Positions 24,326 to 32,935 of a DNA stretch of 64,000 nucleotides are shown here, piece by piece. The translations under genes were made by a program, and so were the position numbers. The notes below the pieces were generated by a model, which made no database searches, was not told where the DNA came from, and saw only the letters and a list, made by a program, of their open reading frames with translations. Every line of letters starts with the position of its first letter. The first letter of the stretch is position 1. The stretch comes from Streptomyces cyaneus (GTDB taxonomy: Bacteria > Actinomycetota > Actinomycetes > Streptomycetales > Streptomycetaceae), in NCBI RefSeq assembly GCF_004028635.1, contig NZ_RQJW01000012.1:248001-312000 (forward strand), written 5' to 3'.

Positions 24326-25825
24326 TCAGAGCGAACCGCCCGTTGTCCCCTCTTTGCCCCACTCCACTTGCGGTCCGTCGAAGTGGGCCGCGTGCCGCGG
24401 TGGATGAGCCGCGGGGCCGAGCACGAACATGTCCTCCGCCCGGTCGAGCACACCGCCCGAGGGATCGTCGTCGCCGCCCCGGCGCACCGGGTCCCGCTCC
24501 GGCATGAGGATGTCCCGTACGACGACGGCGCACAGGTACAGCGTCCCCAGCAGGTGCACGCCGATGGCCCAGTGGTAGCCGTCGGGCGGCAGTCCCTTGT
24601 GGGCGTCCCCGCTGGTCGTGTACGCGAGGTACATCCAGATCCCGAGGAAGTACCCCACCTCGCACGCCTGCCAGATCAGGAAGTCCCGCCACTTCGGCCG
24701 GGCCAGCACGGCCAGGGGCACGAGCCACAGGACGTACTGCGGCGAGTAGACCTTGTTGGTGAGGATGAACGCCGCGACGATCAGGAAGGCCAGCTGCGCG
24801 AAGCGTGGACGTCGGGGCGCGGTGAGCGTGAGCGCGGCGATGCCGGCACAGCACAGCAGCGTCAGCAGGGTGGCGAGCGTGTTGACGGTTTCCGTGCTCA
24901 GCGGGTCGGTGGAGTTCTGGGCCATGATCAGCCAGAAGGAGCCGAAGTCGACACCCCGTTCCTGGCTGAACCGGTAGAACTGCGACCACCCGTCCCAAGC
25001 GAGGAGCATCACCGGAAGGTTCACGACCAGCCAGGCGACGACGGTGCCGCCCAGCGCCTTCCCGAAGTCCCGCCACTTGCCCGCACGCCAGCACAGGACG
25101 AGCAAGGGACCGAGCAGGAAGACGGGATAGAGCTTGGCGGCCGTGGCGAGCCCCAGCAGGATGCCGAAGGCGAGGGAGCGGCCGCGCGACCACATCAGCA
25201 TCGCTGCGGCCGTCAGGGCGACGGCCAGCAGGTCCCAGTTAATGGTCGCGGTCAGCGCGAAGGCAGGCGCGAGGGCGACCAGCAGGCCGTCCCAGGGGCG
25301 CCGGGCGTGCGTGCGGGTCACACAGACGGCGATGACGGCCGCACACACCATCAGCATCCCGGCGTTGACCATCCAGTACCACTGCTCCTGGTCCTGGATA
25401 CTGCCGCTGCCCGACGTGAGCCAGGAGGCGACTTCCATGAACACACCGGTCAGCACGGGGTATTCGAGGTACTCCATGTCGCCGGGGAGCTTGTCGAAGT
25501 ACGGCACCAGCCCGTCGGCGAAGCCGCGCCCCTGGTAGAGGTGCGGGATGTCCGAGTAGCAGGCATGCGTGTACTGCGAGCTGGCGCCGAAGAACCAGCC
25601 GCCGTTGTAGCAAGGTGCCTTCTGGACCAGGCCGAGGGCGAACATGCCGATCGCCACGAGCGCGATGATCCGCACGGGAGTCCACCAGGACGTCCCGAGC
25701 AGGGCGCGCCGCCCGATGGGGCCGCCGATCAGCTCACTCCCGCTCGCGGCGACCTCGTCCTCCTTGGTCGGCCGCACCGGGTCCGGCTCGTGCACGCTCG
25801 TGGGCGTCGTCTCTGCACTGGGCAT
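24326..25825 (-). CDS. GT87-like polyprenol-dependent membrane glycosyltransferase
   Basis: A 499-residue protein with about 10-12 transmembrane helices, resembling GT87 (PimE-like) mannosyltransferases that use polyprenyl-phosphate sugars outside the membrane. The first extracytoplasmic loop has acidic residues and CYSDIPHLY; the hydrophilic ends are disordered. The start is the ATG at 25825 after GGCAGGATG; an ATG at 25834 is equally in frame. The further upstream open frame only translates two parS sites. The exact sugar is unknown. Confidence 0.75.
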   Translation of the reverse strand: MPSAETTPTSVHEPDPVRPTKEDEVAASGSELIGGPIGRRALLGTSWWTPVRIIALVAIGMFALGLVQKAPCYNGGWFFGASSQYTHACYSDIPHLYQGRGFADGLVPYFDKLPGDMEYLEYPVLTGVFMEVASWLTSGSGSIQDQEQWYWMVNAGMLMVCAAVIAVCVTRTHARRPWDGLLVALAPAFALTATINWDLLAVALTAAAMLMWSRGRSLAFGILLGLATAAKLYPVFLLGPLLVLCWRAGKWRDFGKALGGTVVAWLVVNLPVMLLAWDGWSQFYRFSQERGVDFGSFWLIMAQNSTDPLSTETVNTLATLLTLLCCAGIAALTLTAPRRPRFAQLAFLIVAAFILTNKVYSPQYVLWLVPLAVLARPKWRDFLIWQACEVGYFLGIWMYLAYTTSGDAHKGLPPDGYHWAIGVHLLGTLYLCAVVVRDILMPERDPVRRGGDDDPSGGVLDRAEDMFVLGPAAHPPRHAAHFDGPQVEWGKEGTTGGSL

Positions 25826-25889
25826 GGGGCACATCCTGCCGTACCTGTCTGAGAACAGTGCGAGGACGACCTGGGTGCGACGGCTGAGT

Positions 25890-25903
25890 GTTTCACGTGA
25901 AAC
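25890..25903. other. parS site (pair, copy 1)
   Basis: Perfect GTTTCACGTGAAAC upstream of the GT87-like gene. Confidence 0.92.
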
Positions 25904-25907
25904 CGAC

Positions 25908-25921
25908 GTTTCACGTGAAAC
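25908..25921. other. parS site (pair, copy 2)
   Basis: Perfect GTTTCACGTGAAAC, 18 bp centre to centre from the neighbouring copy. Confidence 0.92.
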
Positions 25922-25985
25922 AAGCCGACGCCCGATCCCCGGTTCAAGGGAGCGGGAAGGTGGCTGCACAGCCGTACAAGCGGCA

Positions 25986-26034
25986 AAGGCCGGTGGCCGG
26001 CACCCCTGCTTCGTGGGTGCCGGCCACCGGCCTT
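25986..26034 (-). terminator. Terminator of the PBP gene
   Basis: A perfect 20-bp stem (25986-26005 with 26015-26034) and a 9-nt loop, 24 bp past the PBP stop codon; it is bounded by AA and TT. Confidence 0.9.
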
Positions 26035-26057
26035 CTCGCGTCAGCTGAGAGCGTCGG

Positions 26058-28685
26058 TCAGCCTGATGGTCCTCCGAAGATGCCTCCGTTGCCGTTGGCA
26101 TTGCCGTTGCTGTTGCCGTCCGTCTCTGTTGCCGTCGGAGTCGGTGTCGAGGTCACGCCCCCGTCCGTACCGCCGTTGCCCGAGCCTCCGACGTCATTGC
26201 ACTGGAAGCCGAAGCACGTCTCGGTCGGCGTCGGCGACGGCGACGTCAGCGACTCGGAGGGCGACGGCGACGGGCTCGGGCTCTCCTCGACAGTCTCGGT
26301 GGGCGTCGGCACCACTGTCGGCGTCGGGGTGTCGTTGATGATCTCACCGATGGGCTCGGCCTCCGGGAAGGGCTCCGGGATGCCGTAACTCTTCATCGCC
26401 TCGACCATGTAGTCCTTCCAGACCTGAGCCGGGATGTCACCACCGTGGATGGACGGCACGCCACCGGTGCCGTTCATGGACAGCAGCTTGCCCTTGCCGG
26501 GGTCCGTCCGGAACAGGGTCACGGCCGTGGACAGTTCCCTGGTGTACCCGACGAACCACGCCGACTTGTTCTCGTCGGTCGTACCCGTCTTGCCGGCCAC
26601 CGGGAACCCGATGTCCGCGACCTTCTTACCGGTGCCGTTCTGGACCACGTTCTCCAGGACGTCCGTCACGTTGTTCGCGATGTTGGCGTCCATGGCGGTC
26701 TGCTTCGTCGGCCGCTGGAACTGCTTGAGCTCTTCGCCGTCCTTGAGAACCTTGGTGACCGAGTACGGCTCGTAGTGCGCACCCTCGTTGGCGAAGCTCC
26801 CGTACGCGTCGGCCATGCGGATGGCGCTGGGGGTCGACGTACCGAGCGAGAAGGACACGTTCCTGATGTTGGCCTTGTCGAAGAAGCCCGACGAAATGCC
26901 CATGTCGTTCGCGAGCTTCTGGGTGTTGGGGAGACCCACATCGATGCCCAGCTGCGCGAACGGGCTGTTGATCGACTGCTCCATGGCCTTCTTGAGCGTC
27001 ACCATGCCCCAGGCCTTGGTGCCTTCGTTCTTCTGCCGGAACGGCTTTCCGTTGTTACCCATGATCGGGTCGCCGTTCTGGTCCTTGATCACGAGAAGGT
27101 CGTTGCCGTTGTACTTGGCCAACGGCGAAAGCGGCTCTCCGTCGGTCTCGTACGTCCCGTACTTCATCGCGGCGGCCAGCACGATGGGCTTCCAGGTCGA
27201 GCCGACCGGCACACCCAGCGTGTTGGCGTTGTTGGAGTAGTGCCCCTTGTCGTAGCCCTCGCCGCCGTACAAGGCGACAATCGCTCCGGACTTGGGGTCG
27301 ACCGACGCCCCGCCGAACTGGACGTACTTGTCTTTCTCGCGCTTCTTGGGTTCGAGGAAGCTCTTCCGCGTCTTCTCGACGGCCGCCGCCAGCTCGTTGA
27401 CTTTCTTCTTGTTGAAGGTCGTGTAGATGCGGTAGCCACCCTTGTCCAAGTCCTCGGGGGACAGACCCGTCTTCTTGGCGACGTACTCCTTGGCGATGTC
27501 GATGAGATAGCCGCTCTGCCCGGACAGGTTCGAGCTCTGCCTCTTGAACTTGGGGAAGTCGCCGACCTTGGCGCGGTCCGCCGCCGGCATGCGCCCCACT
27601 TCGACCATGCGGTCCAGGATCCACGACCAGCGTTCCTTGGCCCGCTCGGTGTTGGCCTCCGCCGTGGCACCCGCCCCCACGCCACCGTCGGGGTTGTAGA
27701 AGTTCGGGCCCTTCAGCACAGCGGCGAGGAAGGCGCACTGCGAGGTGGTGAGGTCCTTGGCGTCCACGCCGAAGTACGCCTGGGCCGCCGCCTGGATGCC
27801 GTAGGCGTTACGGCCGTAGTAGGCGGTGTTGAGGTAGCCCGCGAGGATGTCGTCCTTGGTCATCTGCTGGCCGACCTTGATGGAGATGAACAGCTCCTTG
27901 AACTTACGGGAGACCGTCTGTTCCTGGCTCAGGTAGGTGTTCTTCACGAACTGCTGGGTGATGGTCGAACCACCCTGCGTCTCGCCGCCCCTCGCCATGT
28001 TGAGCAGGGCCCGCCCGATACCCGCCGGGTCGATGCCGTTGTCCTCGTAGAAGGACGCGTTCTCGGCGGAGACCACCGCGTCCTTCATGTCCTTGGGGAT
28101 CTCCGCGTTGCTCACGAGCTGGCGGTTCGTCTGACCGCCGGTCGACGCCATCTGCGTGTCATCGGACCAATAGAAGACGTTGTTCTGAGCCAGGGCCGTG
28201 TCCTGGGGATTCGGGATACCCACCATGGCGTACCCGATGCCCGCGGCAGCGAGCAGACCGCCCATGAACGCGAGGAACGTCCCCGTGACGAGCCTCCACG
28301 ACGGCACCCAGCGCGCCGCACCGTACTTGCCCGCGCGCGGATAGTCGATGAACCGCTTCCTGGCAGGCGGAGCCGAGCGCCCTCTGCCACGCCCGGGACC
28401 ATCCGGGCCACCGGGAGCGGCGCGGCGGCCACCCCGGCCCGGTTCGGCCGCTCTGCGGCGGCCGCCTCCACTTCTCTGGGCCGCGCGCCGTGCCTCGGCA
28501 CGGCCGCCGTACGGCCGTTCCTCGCCTCCCGACCCGCTGGAACCCGACCCGTACGAGTCGGAAGGAGATCCGGTGGCGCCTCGCGGTGCCGCTCGGCGGC
28601 CGGGAGACGAGCCGGCCTGGCCGCGGCGGGCCGCGGCACGTCCGCCTCCCTGCGGCTGCGGCGGTTTGCGACGGTGCTCGCTCAT
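26058..28685 (-). CDS. Class A penicillin-binding protein (bifunctional)
   Basis: An 875-residue class A PBP that polymerises and cross-links peptidoglycan. Order: a disordered Arg/Gly/Pro-rich cytoplasmic tail (1 to about 110), one membrane helix (about 140-165), a GT51 glycosyltransferase domain with catalytic Glu208 (SAENASFYED) and GGSTITQQ, then a transpeptidase domain with Ser496-x-x-Lys499 (STWK), SIN, and KTG at 699-701. A Thr/Pro/Ser/Asn/Gly-rich tail of about 100 residues ends it, without PASTA domains. The ATG at 28685 follows GAGGAG. It is divergent from the PadR gene. Confidence 0.93.
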   Translation of the reverse strand: MSEHRRKPPQPQGGGRAAARRGQAGSSPGRRAAPRGATGSPSDSYGSGSSGSGGEERPYGGRAEARRAAQRSGGGRRRAAEPGRGGRRAAPGGPDGPGRGRGRSAPPARKRFIDYPRAGKYGAARWVPSWRLVTGTFLAFMGGLLAAAGIGYAMVGIPNPQDTALAQNNVFYWSDDTQMASTGGQTNRQLVSNAEIPKDMKDAVVSAENASFYEDNGIDPAGIGRALLNMARGGETQGGSTITQQFVKNTYLSQEQTVSRKFKELFISIKVGQQMTKDDILAGYLNTAYYGRNAYGIQAAAQAYFGVDAKDLTTSQCAFLAAVLKGPNFYNPDGGVGAGATAEANTERAKERWSWILDRMVEVGRMPAADRAKVGDFPKFKRQSSNLSGQSGYLIDIAKEYVAKKTGLSPEDLDKGGYRIYTTFNKKKVNELAAAVEKTRKSFLEPKKREKDKYVQFGGASVDPKSGAIVALYGGEGYDKGHYSNNANTLGVPVGSTWKPIVLAAAMKYGTYETDGEPLSPLAKYNGNDLLVIKDQNGDPIMGNNGKPFRQKNEGTKAWGMVTLKKAMEQSINSPFAQLGIDVGLPNTQKLANDMGISSGFFDKANIRNVSFSLGTSTPSAIRMADAYGSFANEGAHYEPYSVTKVLKDGEELKQFQRPTKQTAMDANIANNVTDVLENVVQNGTGKKVADIGFPVAGKTGTTDENKSAWFVGYTRELSTAVTLFRTDPGKGKLLSMNGTGGVPSIHGGDIPAQVWKDYMVEAMKSYGIPEPFPEAEPIGEIINDTPTPTVVPTPTETVEESPSPSPSPSESLTSPSPTPTETCFGFQCNDVGGSGNGGTDGGVTSTPTPTATETDGNSNGNANGNGGIFGGPSG

Positions 28686-28955
28686 CGAACGACTACTCCT
28701 CGGGCAGGCGCACCCCTGCGCGCCTGGCAACGGCGGCTGATTTCCGGTCCCCCCGAAGTACGGATGTGGTCGGTTCCGCATTCACCCGTACTGCACCAAG
28801 GACGAGGACGCCCTCAGGTGTCACTCGGTTCCCGGTGGTGTGCATGGCGCACAGACTACGCACCGCCAAAGTCCACCTAGCCCCGAACTTCACCCCAAAT
28901 CAGGCAACTCGCTCCACATGAATCGTTGATGTGATCCCGTTCACCGTTCCCCCAC

Positions 28956-28984
28956 TTGTCCCGCCCGGAAGGCCGTTCTATCGT
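28956..28984 (+). promoter_or_regulatory. Candidate promoter of the PadR-ino1 unit
   Basis: TTGTCC at 28956-28961 and TATCGT at 28979-28984 with exactly 17 bp between. Expected transcription start is near 28991, inside the palindrome that follows. Confidence 0.6.
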
Positions 28985-28987
28985 CGT

Positions 28988-29008
28988 GATGTATCGAGTC
29001 GATACATC
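28988..29008. promoter_or_regulatory. Palindromic operator, probably for the PadR protein
   Basis: A perfect inverted repeat GATGTATCGA-G-TCGATACATC, covering the predicted start point and 29 bp before the PadR start codon. PadR regulators typically bind such ATGTAT/ATACAT-type repeats and repress their own gene. Confidence 0.75.
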
Positions 29009-29037
29009 AGCGCGAGATATGACGAGGAGGCGAGGGG

Positions 29038-29721
29038 ATGAGCCGACGTTCCGGGATCCTTGAGTTCGCCGTACTCGGACTACTCCGCGAGTCCCCGATG
29101 CACGGCTATGAGCTGCGCAAACGACTCAATACGTCACTGGGCGTGTTCCGCGCGTTCAGCTACGGCACGCTCTATCCCTGCCTCAAGACGCTGGTCGCCA
29201 ACGGCTGGTTGATCGAGGAACCCGGGAACACCGTCGAGGACGCCCTCGCCGCACCACTCGCAGGGCGCCGCGCCAAGATCGTCTACCGGTTGACGGCGGA
29301 AGGTAAGGAGCACTTCGAGGAACTGCTCTCGCAGACCGGCCCCGACGCGTACGAGGACGAGCACTTCGCTGCCCGATTTGCCTTCTTTGGACGCACACCG
29401 CAGGACGTACGCATGCGCGTACTGGAGGGCCGTCGCAGCCGGCTGGAGGAGCGCCTGGAGAAGATGCGCGCCTCCCTGGCACGCACGCGGGAGCGCCTCG
29501 ACGACTACACGCTTGAGCTCCAGCGCCACGGGATGGAGTCCGTGGAGCGCGAAGTGCGCTGGCTGAACGAGCTCATCGAGAGCGAGCGGGCCGGGCGGGA
29601 CCTGAAGGGTTCCGCTTCCGGGGGGCCCGCTCAGCAGGACACCACATCTGGAGAGCCGGGCGATCTGCCCCGTCCCGGGGGCGCCCCCGGGACGGATTCG
29701 CCCGGCGACACCGCCACGTGA
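29038..29721 (+). CDS. PadR-family transcriptional regulator
   Basis: A 227-residue PadR protein: an N-terminal winged helix (MSRRSGILEFAVLGLLRESP, then HGYELRKRL and YGTLYPCLKTL), a C-terminal helical dimerisation region (about residues 120-190, coiled-coil-like with many Arg/Glu), and a disordered Gly/Pro/Asp tail. Most PadR proteins are ligand-released repressors. It starts just after a perfect palindrome, so autorepression is likely, and ino1 begins 44 bp after its stop, so it may control inositol phosphate synthesis. Ribosome site GACGAGGAGG. Confidence 0.9.
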   Translation: MSRRSGILEFAVLGLLRESPMHGYELRKRLNTSLGVFRAFSYGTLYPCLKTLVANGWLIEEPGNTVEDALAAPLAGRRAKIVYRLTAEGKEHFEELLSQTGPDAYEDEHFAARFAFFGRTPQDVRMRVLEGRRSRLEERLEKMRASLARTRERLDDYTLELQRHGMESVEREVRWLNELIESERAGRDLKGSASGGPAQQDTTSGEPGDLPRPGGAPGTDSPGDTAT

Positions 29722-29765
29722 GAGCCCAGTCAGGGCCTCACTCGTACACACAGGGAGCAACCGGA

Positions 29766-30848
29766 ATGGGTTCGGTTCGCGTAGCCGTCGTCGGCGTGGG
29801 CAACTGCGCCGCGTCGCTGGTTCAGGGAGTCGAGTACTACAAGGACGCCGACCCGGCGTCCAAGGTCCCCGGCCTGATGCACGTGCAGTTCGGCGACTAC
29901 CACGTCCGTGACGTCGAGTTCGTCGCCGCCTTCGATGTCGACGCGAAGAAGGTCGGCCTCGACCTCGCGGACGCCATCGGCGCCAGCGAGAACAACACCA
30001 TCAAGATCTGCGACGTGCCGCGCACCGGCGTGACCGTCCAGCGCGGCCACACCCTCGACGGCCTCGGCAAGTACTACCGCGAGACCATCGAGGAGTCCGC
30101 CGAGGCCCCGGTCGACGTCGTCCAGGTCCTCAAGGACAAGCAGGTCGACGTCCTCGTCTGCTACCTGCCCGTGGGCTCCGAGGACGCGGCGAAGTTCTAC
30201 GCCCAGTGCGCCATCGACGCCAAGGTCGCTTTCGTCAACGCCCTGCCGGTCTTCATCGCCGGTACGAAGGAGTGGGCGGACAAGTTCACCGCGGCGGGCG
30301 TCCCGATCGTCGGCGACGACATCAAGTCCCAGGTCGGCGCCACCATCACGCACCGCGTCATGGCGAAGCTGTTCGAGGACCGCGGCGTCGTCCTGGACCG
30401 CACGATGCAGCTGAACGTCGGCGGCAACATGGACTTCAAGAACATGCTCGAGCGTGACCGCCTGGAGTCCAAGAAGATCTCCAAGACGCAGGCCGTCACC
30501 TCCCAGATCCCCGACCGGGAGCTCGGCGAGAAGAACGTCCACATCGGCCCGTCCGACTACGTCGCCTGGCTCGACGACCGCAAGTGGGCCTACGTCCGCC
30601 TCGAGGGCCGCGCCTTCGGTGACGTCCCGCTGAACCTGGAGTACAAGCTCGAGGTCTGGGACTCCCCGAACTCCGCCGGCGTCATCATCGACGCCCTGCG
30701 CGCCGCGAAGATCGCCAAGGACCGCGGCATCGGCGGCCCGATCCTGTCGGCGTCGAGCTACTTCATGAAGTCCCCGCCGGTCCAGTACTTCGACGACGAG
30801 GCCCGCTTGAACGTCGAGAAGTTCATCAAGGGTGAGGTCGAGCGCTAA
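29766..30848 (+). CDS. ino1: Inositol-3-phosphate synthase
   Basis: A 360-residue actinobacterial myo-inositol-1-phosphate synthase. It converts glucose 6-phosphate to inositol 3-phosphate with bound NAD, feeding mycothiol, phosphatidylinositol and glycolipids. The Rossmann motif VAVVGVGNCAASLVQG opens the protein; the catalytic region has NVGGNMDFKNML and conserved Lys residues. Full length for the family. The ATG at 29766 follows AGGGAG. It is probably co-transcribed with the PadR gene and followed by a strong terminator. Confidence 0.95.
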   Translation: MGSVRVAVVGVGNCAASLVQGVEYYKDADPASKVPGLMHVQFGDYHVRDVEFVAAFDVDAKKVGLDLADAIGASENNTIKICDVPRTGVTVQRGHTLDGLGKYYRETIEESAEAPVDVVQVLKDKQVDVLVCYLPVGSEDAAKFYAQCAIDAKVAFVNALPVFIAGTKEWADKFTAAGVPIVGDDIKSQVGATITHRVMAKLFEDRGVVLDRTMQLNVGGNMDFKNMLERDRLESKKISKTQAVTSQIPDRELGEKNVHIGPSDYVAWLDDRKWAYVRLEGRAFGDVPLNLEYKLEVWDSPNSAGVIIDALRAAKIAKDRGIGGPILSASSYFMKSPPVQYFDDEARLNVEKFIKGEVER

Positions 30849-30888
30849 GCAGACGGCGCCGCACTAATACGCTCCTGCCAGAGCTGCT

Positions 30889-30922
30889 GAGGGTCCCCGG
30901 GTTGCACCGCCCGGGGACCCTC
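30889..30922 (+). terminator. Terminator of ino1
   Basis: A perfect 13-bp stem (GAGGGTCCCCGGG / CCCGGGGACCCTC) with an 8-nt loop, 41 bp past the ino1 stop codon. Confidence 0.88.
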
Positions 30923-30944
30923 CCCATATGTGAGGCTGTGCCCC

Positions 30945-32222
30945 ATGTCCGTCGTACGCGACCTGCGGGTCCTGCTGCGCTTCGGGAACTTCCGGCGCCT
31001 GCTCGTCGTACGCCTGCTCTCACAGGGCGCCGACGGCGTCTACCAGACCGCGCTCGCCACGTACGTCGTCTTCTCCCCGGAGAAGCAGACCTCGGCCGCC
31101 GCGATCGCCTCCGCGATGGCGGTACTGCTCCTGCCGTACTCCCTGGTGGGCCCCTTCTCCGGCGTCCTGCTGGACCGCTGGCGCCGCCGCCAGGTTCTTC
31201 TGTACGGCAGCCTGCTGCGCACCGTACTGGCCACGGTGACAGCCGTCTTGATCATCACTGATGTCCCGGACTGGCTCTTCTATGTCTCCGCTCTGTGCGT
31301 CACCGCCGTCAACCGCTTCGTCCTGTCCGGCCTGTCCGCCGCGCTGCCACGCGTGGTCGACGACGAGCGTCTGGTGATCGCCAACTCCCTTTCCCCGACC
31401 GCCGGAACGCTCGCCGCGAGCGTGGGTGCCGGCCTTGCCTTCGTCGTACGGCTGGTGGCCTGGGACTCCGATGCCGCCGTGGTGCTCCTGGGAGCTGCCC
31501 TGTATCTGTGCGCGGGTCTGGCGTCACTGCGCATGTCACGGGAACTGCTGGGTCCTGACCGAGAGTTGGTGCAACCCCGCCTCGCGGCGGCGATCTCCGG
31601 CACCGCGCACGACCTGGCGGCAGGGGTACGCCATCTCGCCACGCCGCCGCGGAGGGAAGCCGTCTGGGCACTGCTCACGATGACCCTGATGCGCTTCTGC
31701 TACGGCGCCCTGCTGGTCACGCTGCTGATGCTCTGCCGGTACGCCTTCTCCTCGAACGCCGATGACGGACTCGCCCTGTTGGGGCTGGCGTTGGCGATCT
31801 CTGCCGCCGGATTCTTCGCGGCGGCAGTGGCGACCCCCTGGGCTGCGGGCCGGCTGGGCTCCGGCCTCTGGATCGCCGTGTGCGCGGGGGCCGCCGCAGT
31901 CCTGGTGCCCGCGCTCGGCCTCCCCTTCGCCACAACTCCCATGCTGGTGGCGGCATTCGTCCTGGGCCTGACGACGCAGGGGGCGAAGATCGCGACGGAC
32001 ACGATCGTGCAGGCCTCGGTCGAGGACGGCTTCCGCGGCCGGATCTTCTCCGTCTACGACGTGCTGTTCAACGTCGCCTTCGTCGGTGCGGCCGGAGTGG
32101 CCGCCCTGATACTGCCGCCTGACGGCCGCTCAACGCCGCTCCTCGTCACAGTCGCCGTTATCTACGCGGCAGTTGCTGGGGCTATGGCCCGCTTTGAGCG
32201 CCAGTCCGTGTCACATCAATGA
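30945..32222 (+). CDS. MFS transporter
   Basis: A 425-residue, 12-helix MFS protein with the loop motif DRWRRRQVLLYG after helix 2 and the middle loop rich in Arg. It resembles the enterobactin-exporter (EntS)-like or macrolide-efflux branch of MFS proteins that begin with a cytosolic RDLRVLLRFGNFRRLL segment. The substrate is unknown. The start at 30945 opens this conserved segment; an upstream ATG at 30930 is in frame. It lies directly after the ino1 terminator, so it has its own promoter. Confidence 0.85.
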   Translation: MSVVRDLRVLLRFGNFRRLLVVRLLSQGADGVYQTALATYVVFSPEKQTSAAAIASAMAVLLLPYSLVGPFSGVLLDRWRRRQVLLYGSLLRTVLATVTAVLIITDVPDWLFYVSALCVTAVNRFVLSGLSAALPRVVDDERLVIANSLSPTAGTLAASVGAGLAFVVRLVAWDSDAAVVLLGAALYLCAGLASLRMSRELLGPDRELVQPRLAAAISGTAHDLAAGVRHLATPPRREAVWALLTMTLMRFCYGALLVTLLMLCRYAFSSNADDGLALLGLALAISAAGFFAAAVATPWAAGRLGSGLWIAVCAGAAAVLVPALGLPFATTPMLVAAFVLGLTTQGAKIATDTIVQASVEDGFRGRIFSVYDVLFNVAFVGAAGVAALILPPDGRSTPLLVTVAVIYAAVAGAMARFERQSVSHQ

Positions 32223-32332
32223 CACAGAGCCACTCCCGGCCCCTCGGGTGTCAGTGGGGACCGATAACTTACGTGCGTCTTATTTCCGCGCTCAGTTCGC
32301 GCCACGCACCCAAGTTCTAGGGGGACCCCCAA

Positions 32333-32836
32333 GTGACAACTCCGCCGCCCCAGGGCAACCCGTTCGCCCAGGGCCAGAACCCGTACGCCCAGGGCCAGCA
32401 GCCCCAGGGCCAGGCCCCGTACCCGCCCCAGGGCGGCTACCCGCAGCAGCCGGGCCAGCCCGGGTTCCCCCAGCAGGGCGCGGCGCCGTACGCGCCGGTT
32501 GCGCCGCAGCGACCGAAGCGTGGCATCAAGCAGTACCTGCGCATAGGCGTCATCGTCGCCGGCCTCATCTTTGCGGCCGTCGGCTGGTACATCGGCAACG
32601 ACGACACCAAGCAGCTGGCAGTCGGCGACTGCCTGACCAACAAGGGGAGCGACACTTCCCCTCAGATCGAGCAGCTGGATTGCAGCGACTCCAAGGCCGA
32701 CTACAAGGTCCTCAAGAAGGACGGCGGCACCAGCCTGTCCCAGCTCGCCTGCCAGTCGGTCACGGGAACGACCGCCGCCATCGAGTGGACGGAAGGCAGC
32801 GACTCGTTCGTCCTTTGCCTGGGGGACAACAAGTAA
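32333..32836 (+). CDS. LppU/SCO3897-family membrane-anchored protein
   Basis: A 167-residue protein. Residues 1-60 are a Pro/Gln/Gly-rich repeat region (PYAQGQQPQGQ and similar), followed by basic residues, one transmembrane helix (about 68-88) and an extracytoplasmic domain of about 75 residues with four cysteines (in GDCLT, LDCSD, LACQS, LCLGD) likely forming two disulfides. This matches the actinobacterial LppU/SCO3897 family, of unknown function. The start is a GTG after GGGGGACCCCCAA. Its transcript ends in two successive parS palindromes. Confidence 0.83.
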   Translation: MTTPPPQGNPFAQGQNPYAQGQQPQGQAPYPPQGGYPQQPGQPGFPQQGAAPYAPVAPQRPKRGIKQYLRIGVIVAGLIFAAVGWYIGNDDTKQLAVGDCLTNKGSDTSPQIEQLDCSDSKADYKVLKKDGGTSLSQLACQSVTGTTAAIEWTEGSDSFVLCLGDNK

Positions 32837-32850
32837 CGCTTGAACATGCC

Positions 32851-32884
32851 GAGGGGCGGTGTTTCACGTGAAACACCGCCCCTC
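32851..32884. terminator. 34-bp perfect palindrome: terminator with parS core
   Basis: A perfect 34-bp palindrome, 14 bp past the LppU-type stop codon. It folds in RNA in both directions and carries parS at its centre. The outer arms are GC-rich (GAGGGGCGGT). Confidence 0.8.
32861..32874. other. parS site
   Basis: Perfect GTTTCACGTGAAAC at the centre of the 34-bp palindrome. Confidence 0.93.
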
Positions 32885-32894
32885 TACGCATCCC

Positions 32895-32924
32895 GGGGTC
32901 ATGTTTCACGTGAAACATGACCCC
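32895..32924. terminator. 30-bp perfect palindrome: terminator of cca with parS core
   Basis: A second perfect palindrome (arms begin GGGGTCAT), 11 bp past the cca stop codon on the minus strand. It probably ends the leftward cca transcript, as its neighbour ends the rightward one. Confidence 0.8.
32903..32916. other. parS site
   Basis: Perfect GTTTCACGTGAAAC at the centre of the 30-bp palindrome, 42 bp from the neighbouring parS. Confidence 0.93.
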
Positions 32925-32935
32925 GTTTCACAGCC

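Noticed and set aside
25826..26101. N-terminal extension of the GT87-like gene containing VSRET repeats
   Set aside because: The extension translates two parS sites and the PBP terminator; the internal ATG has a ribosome site.
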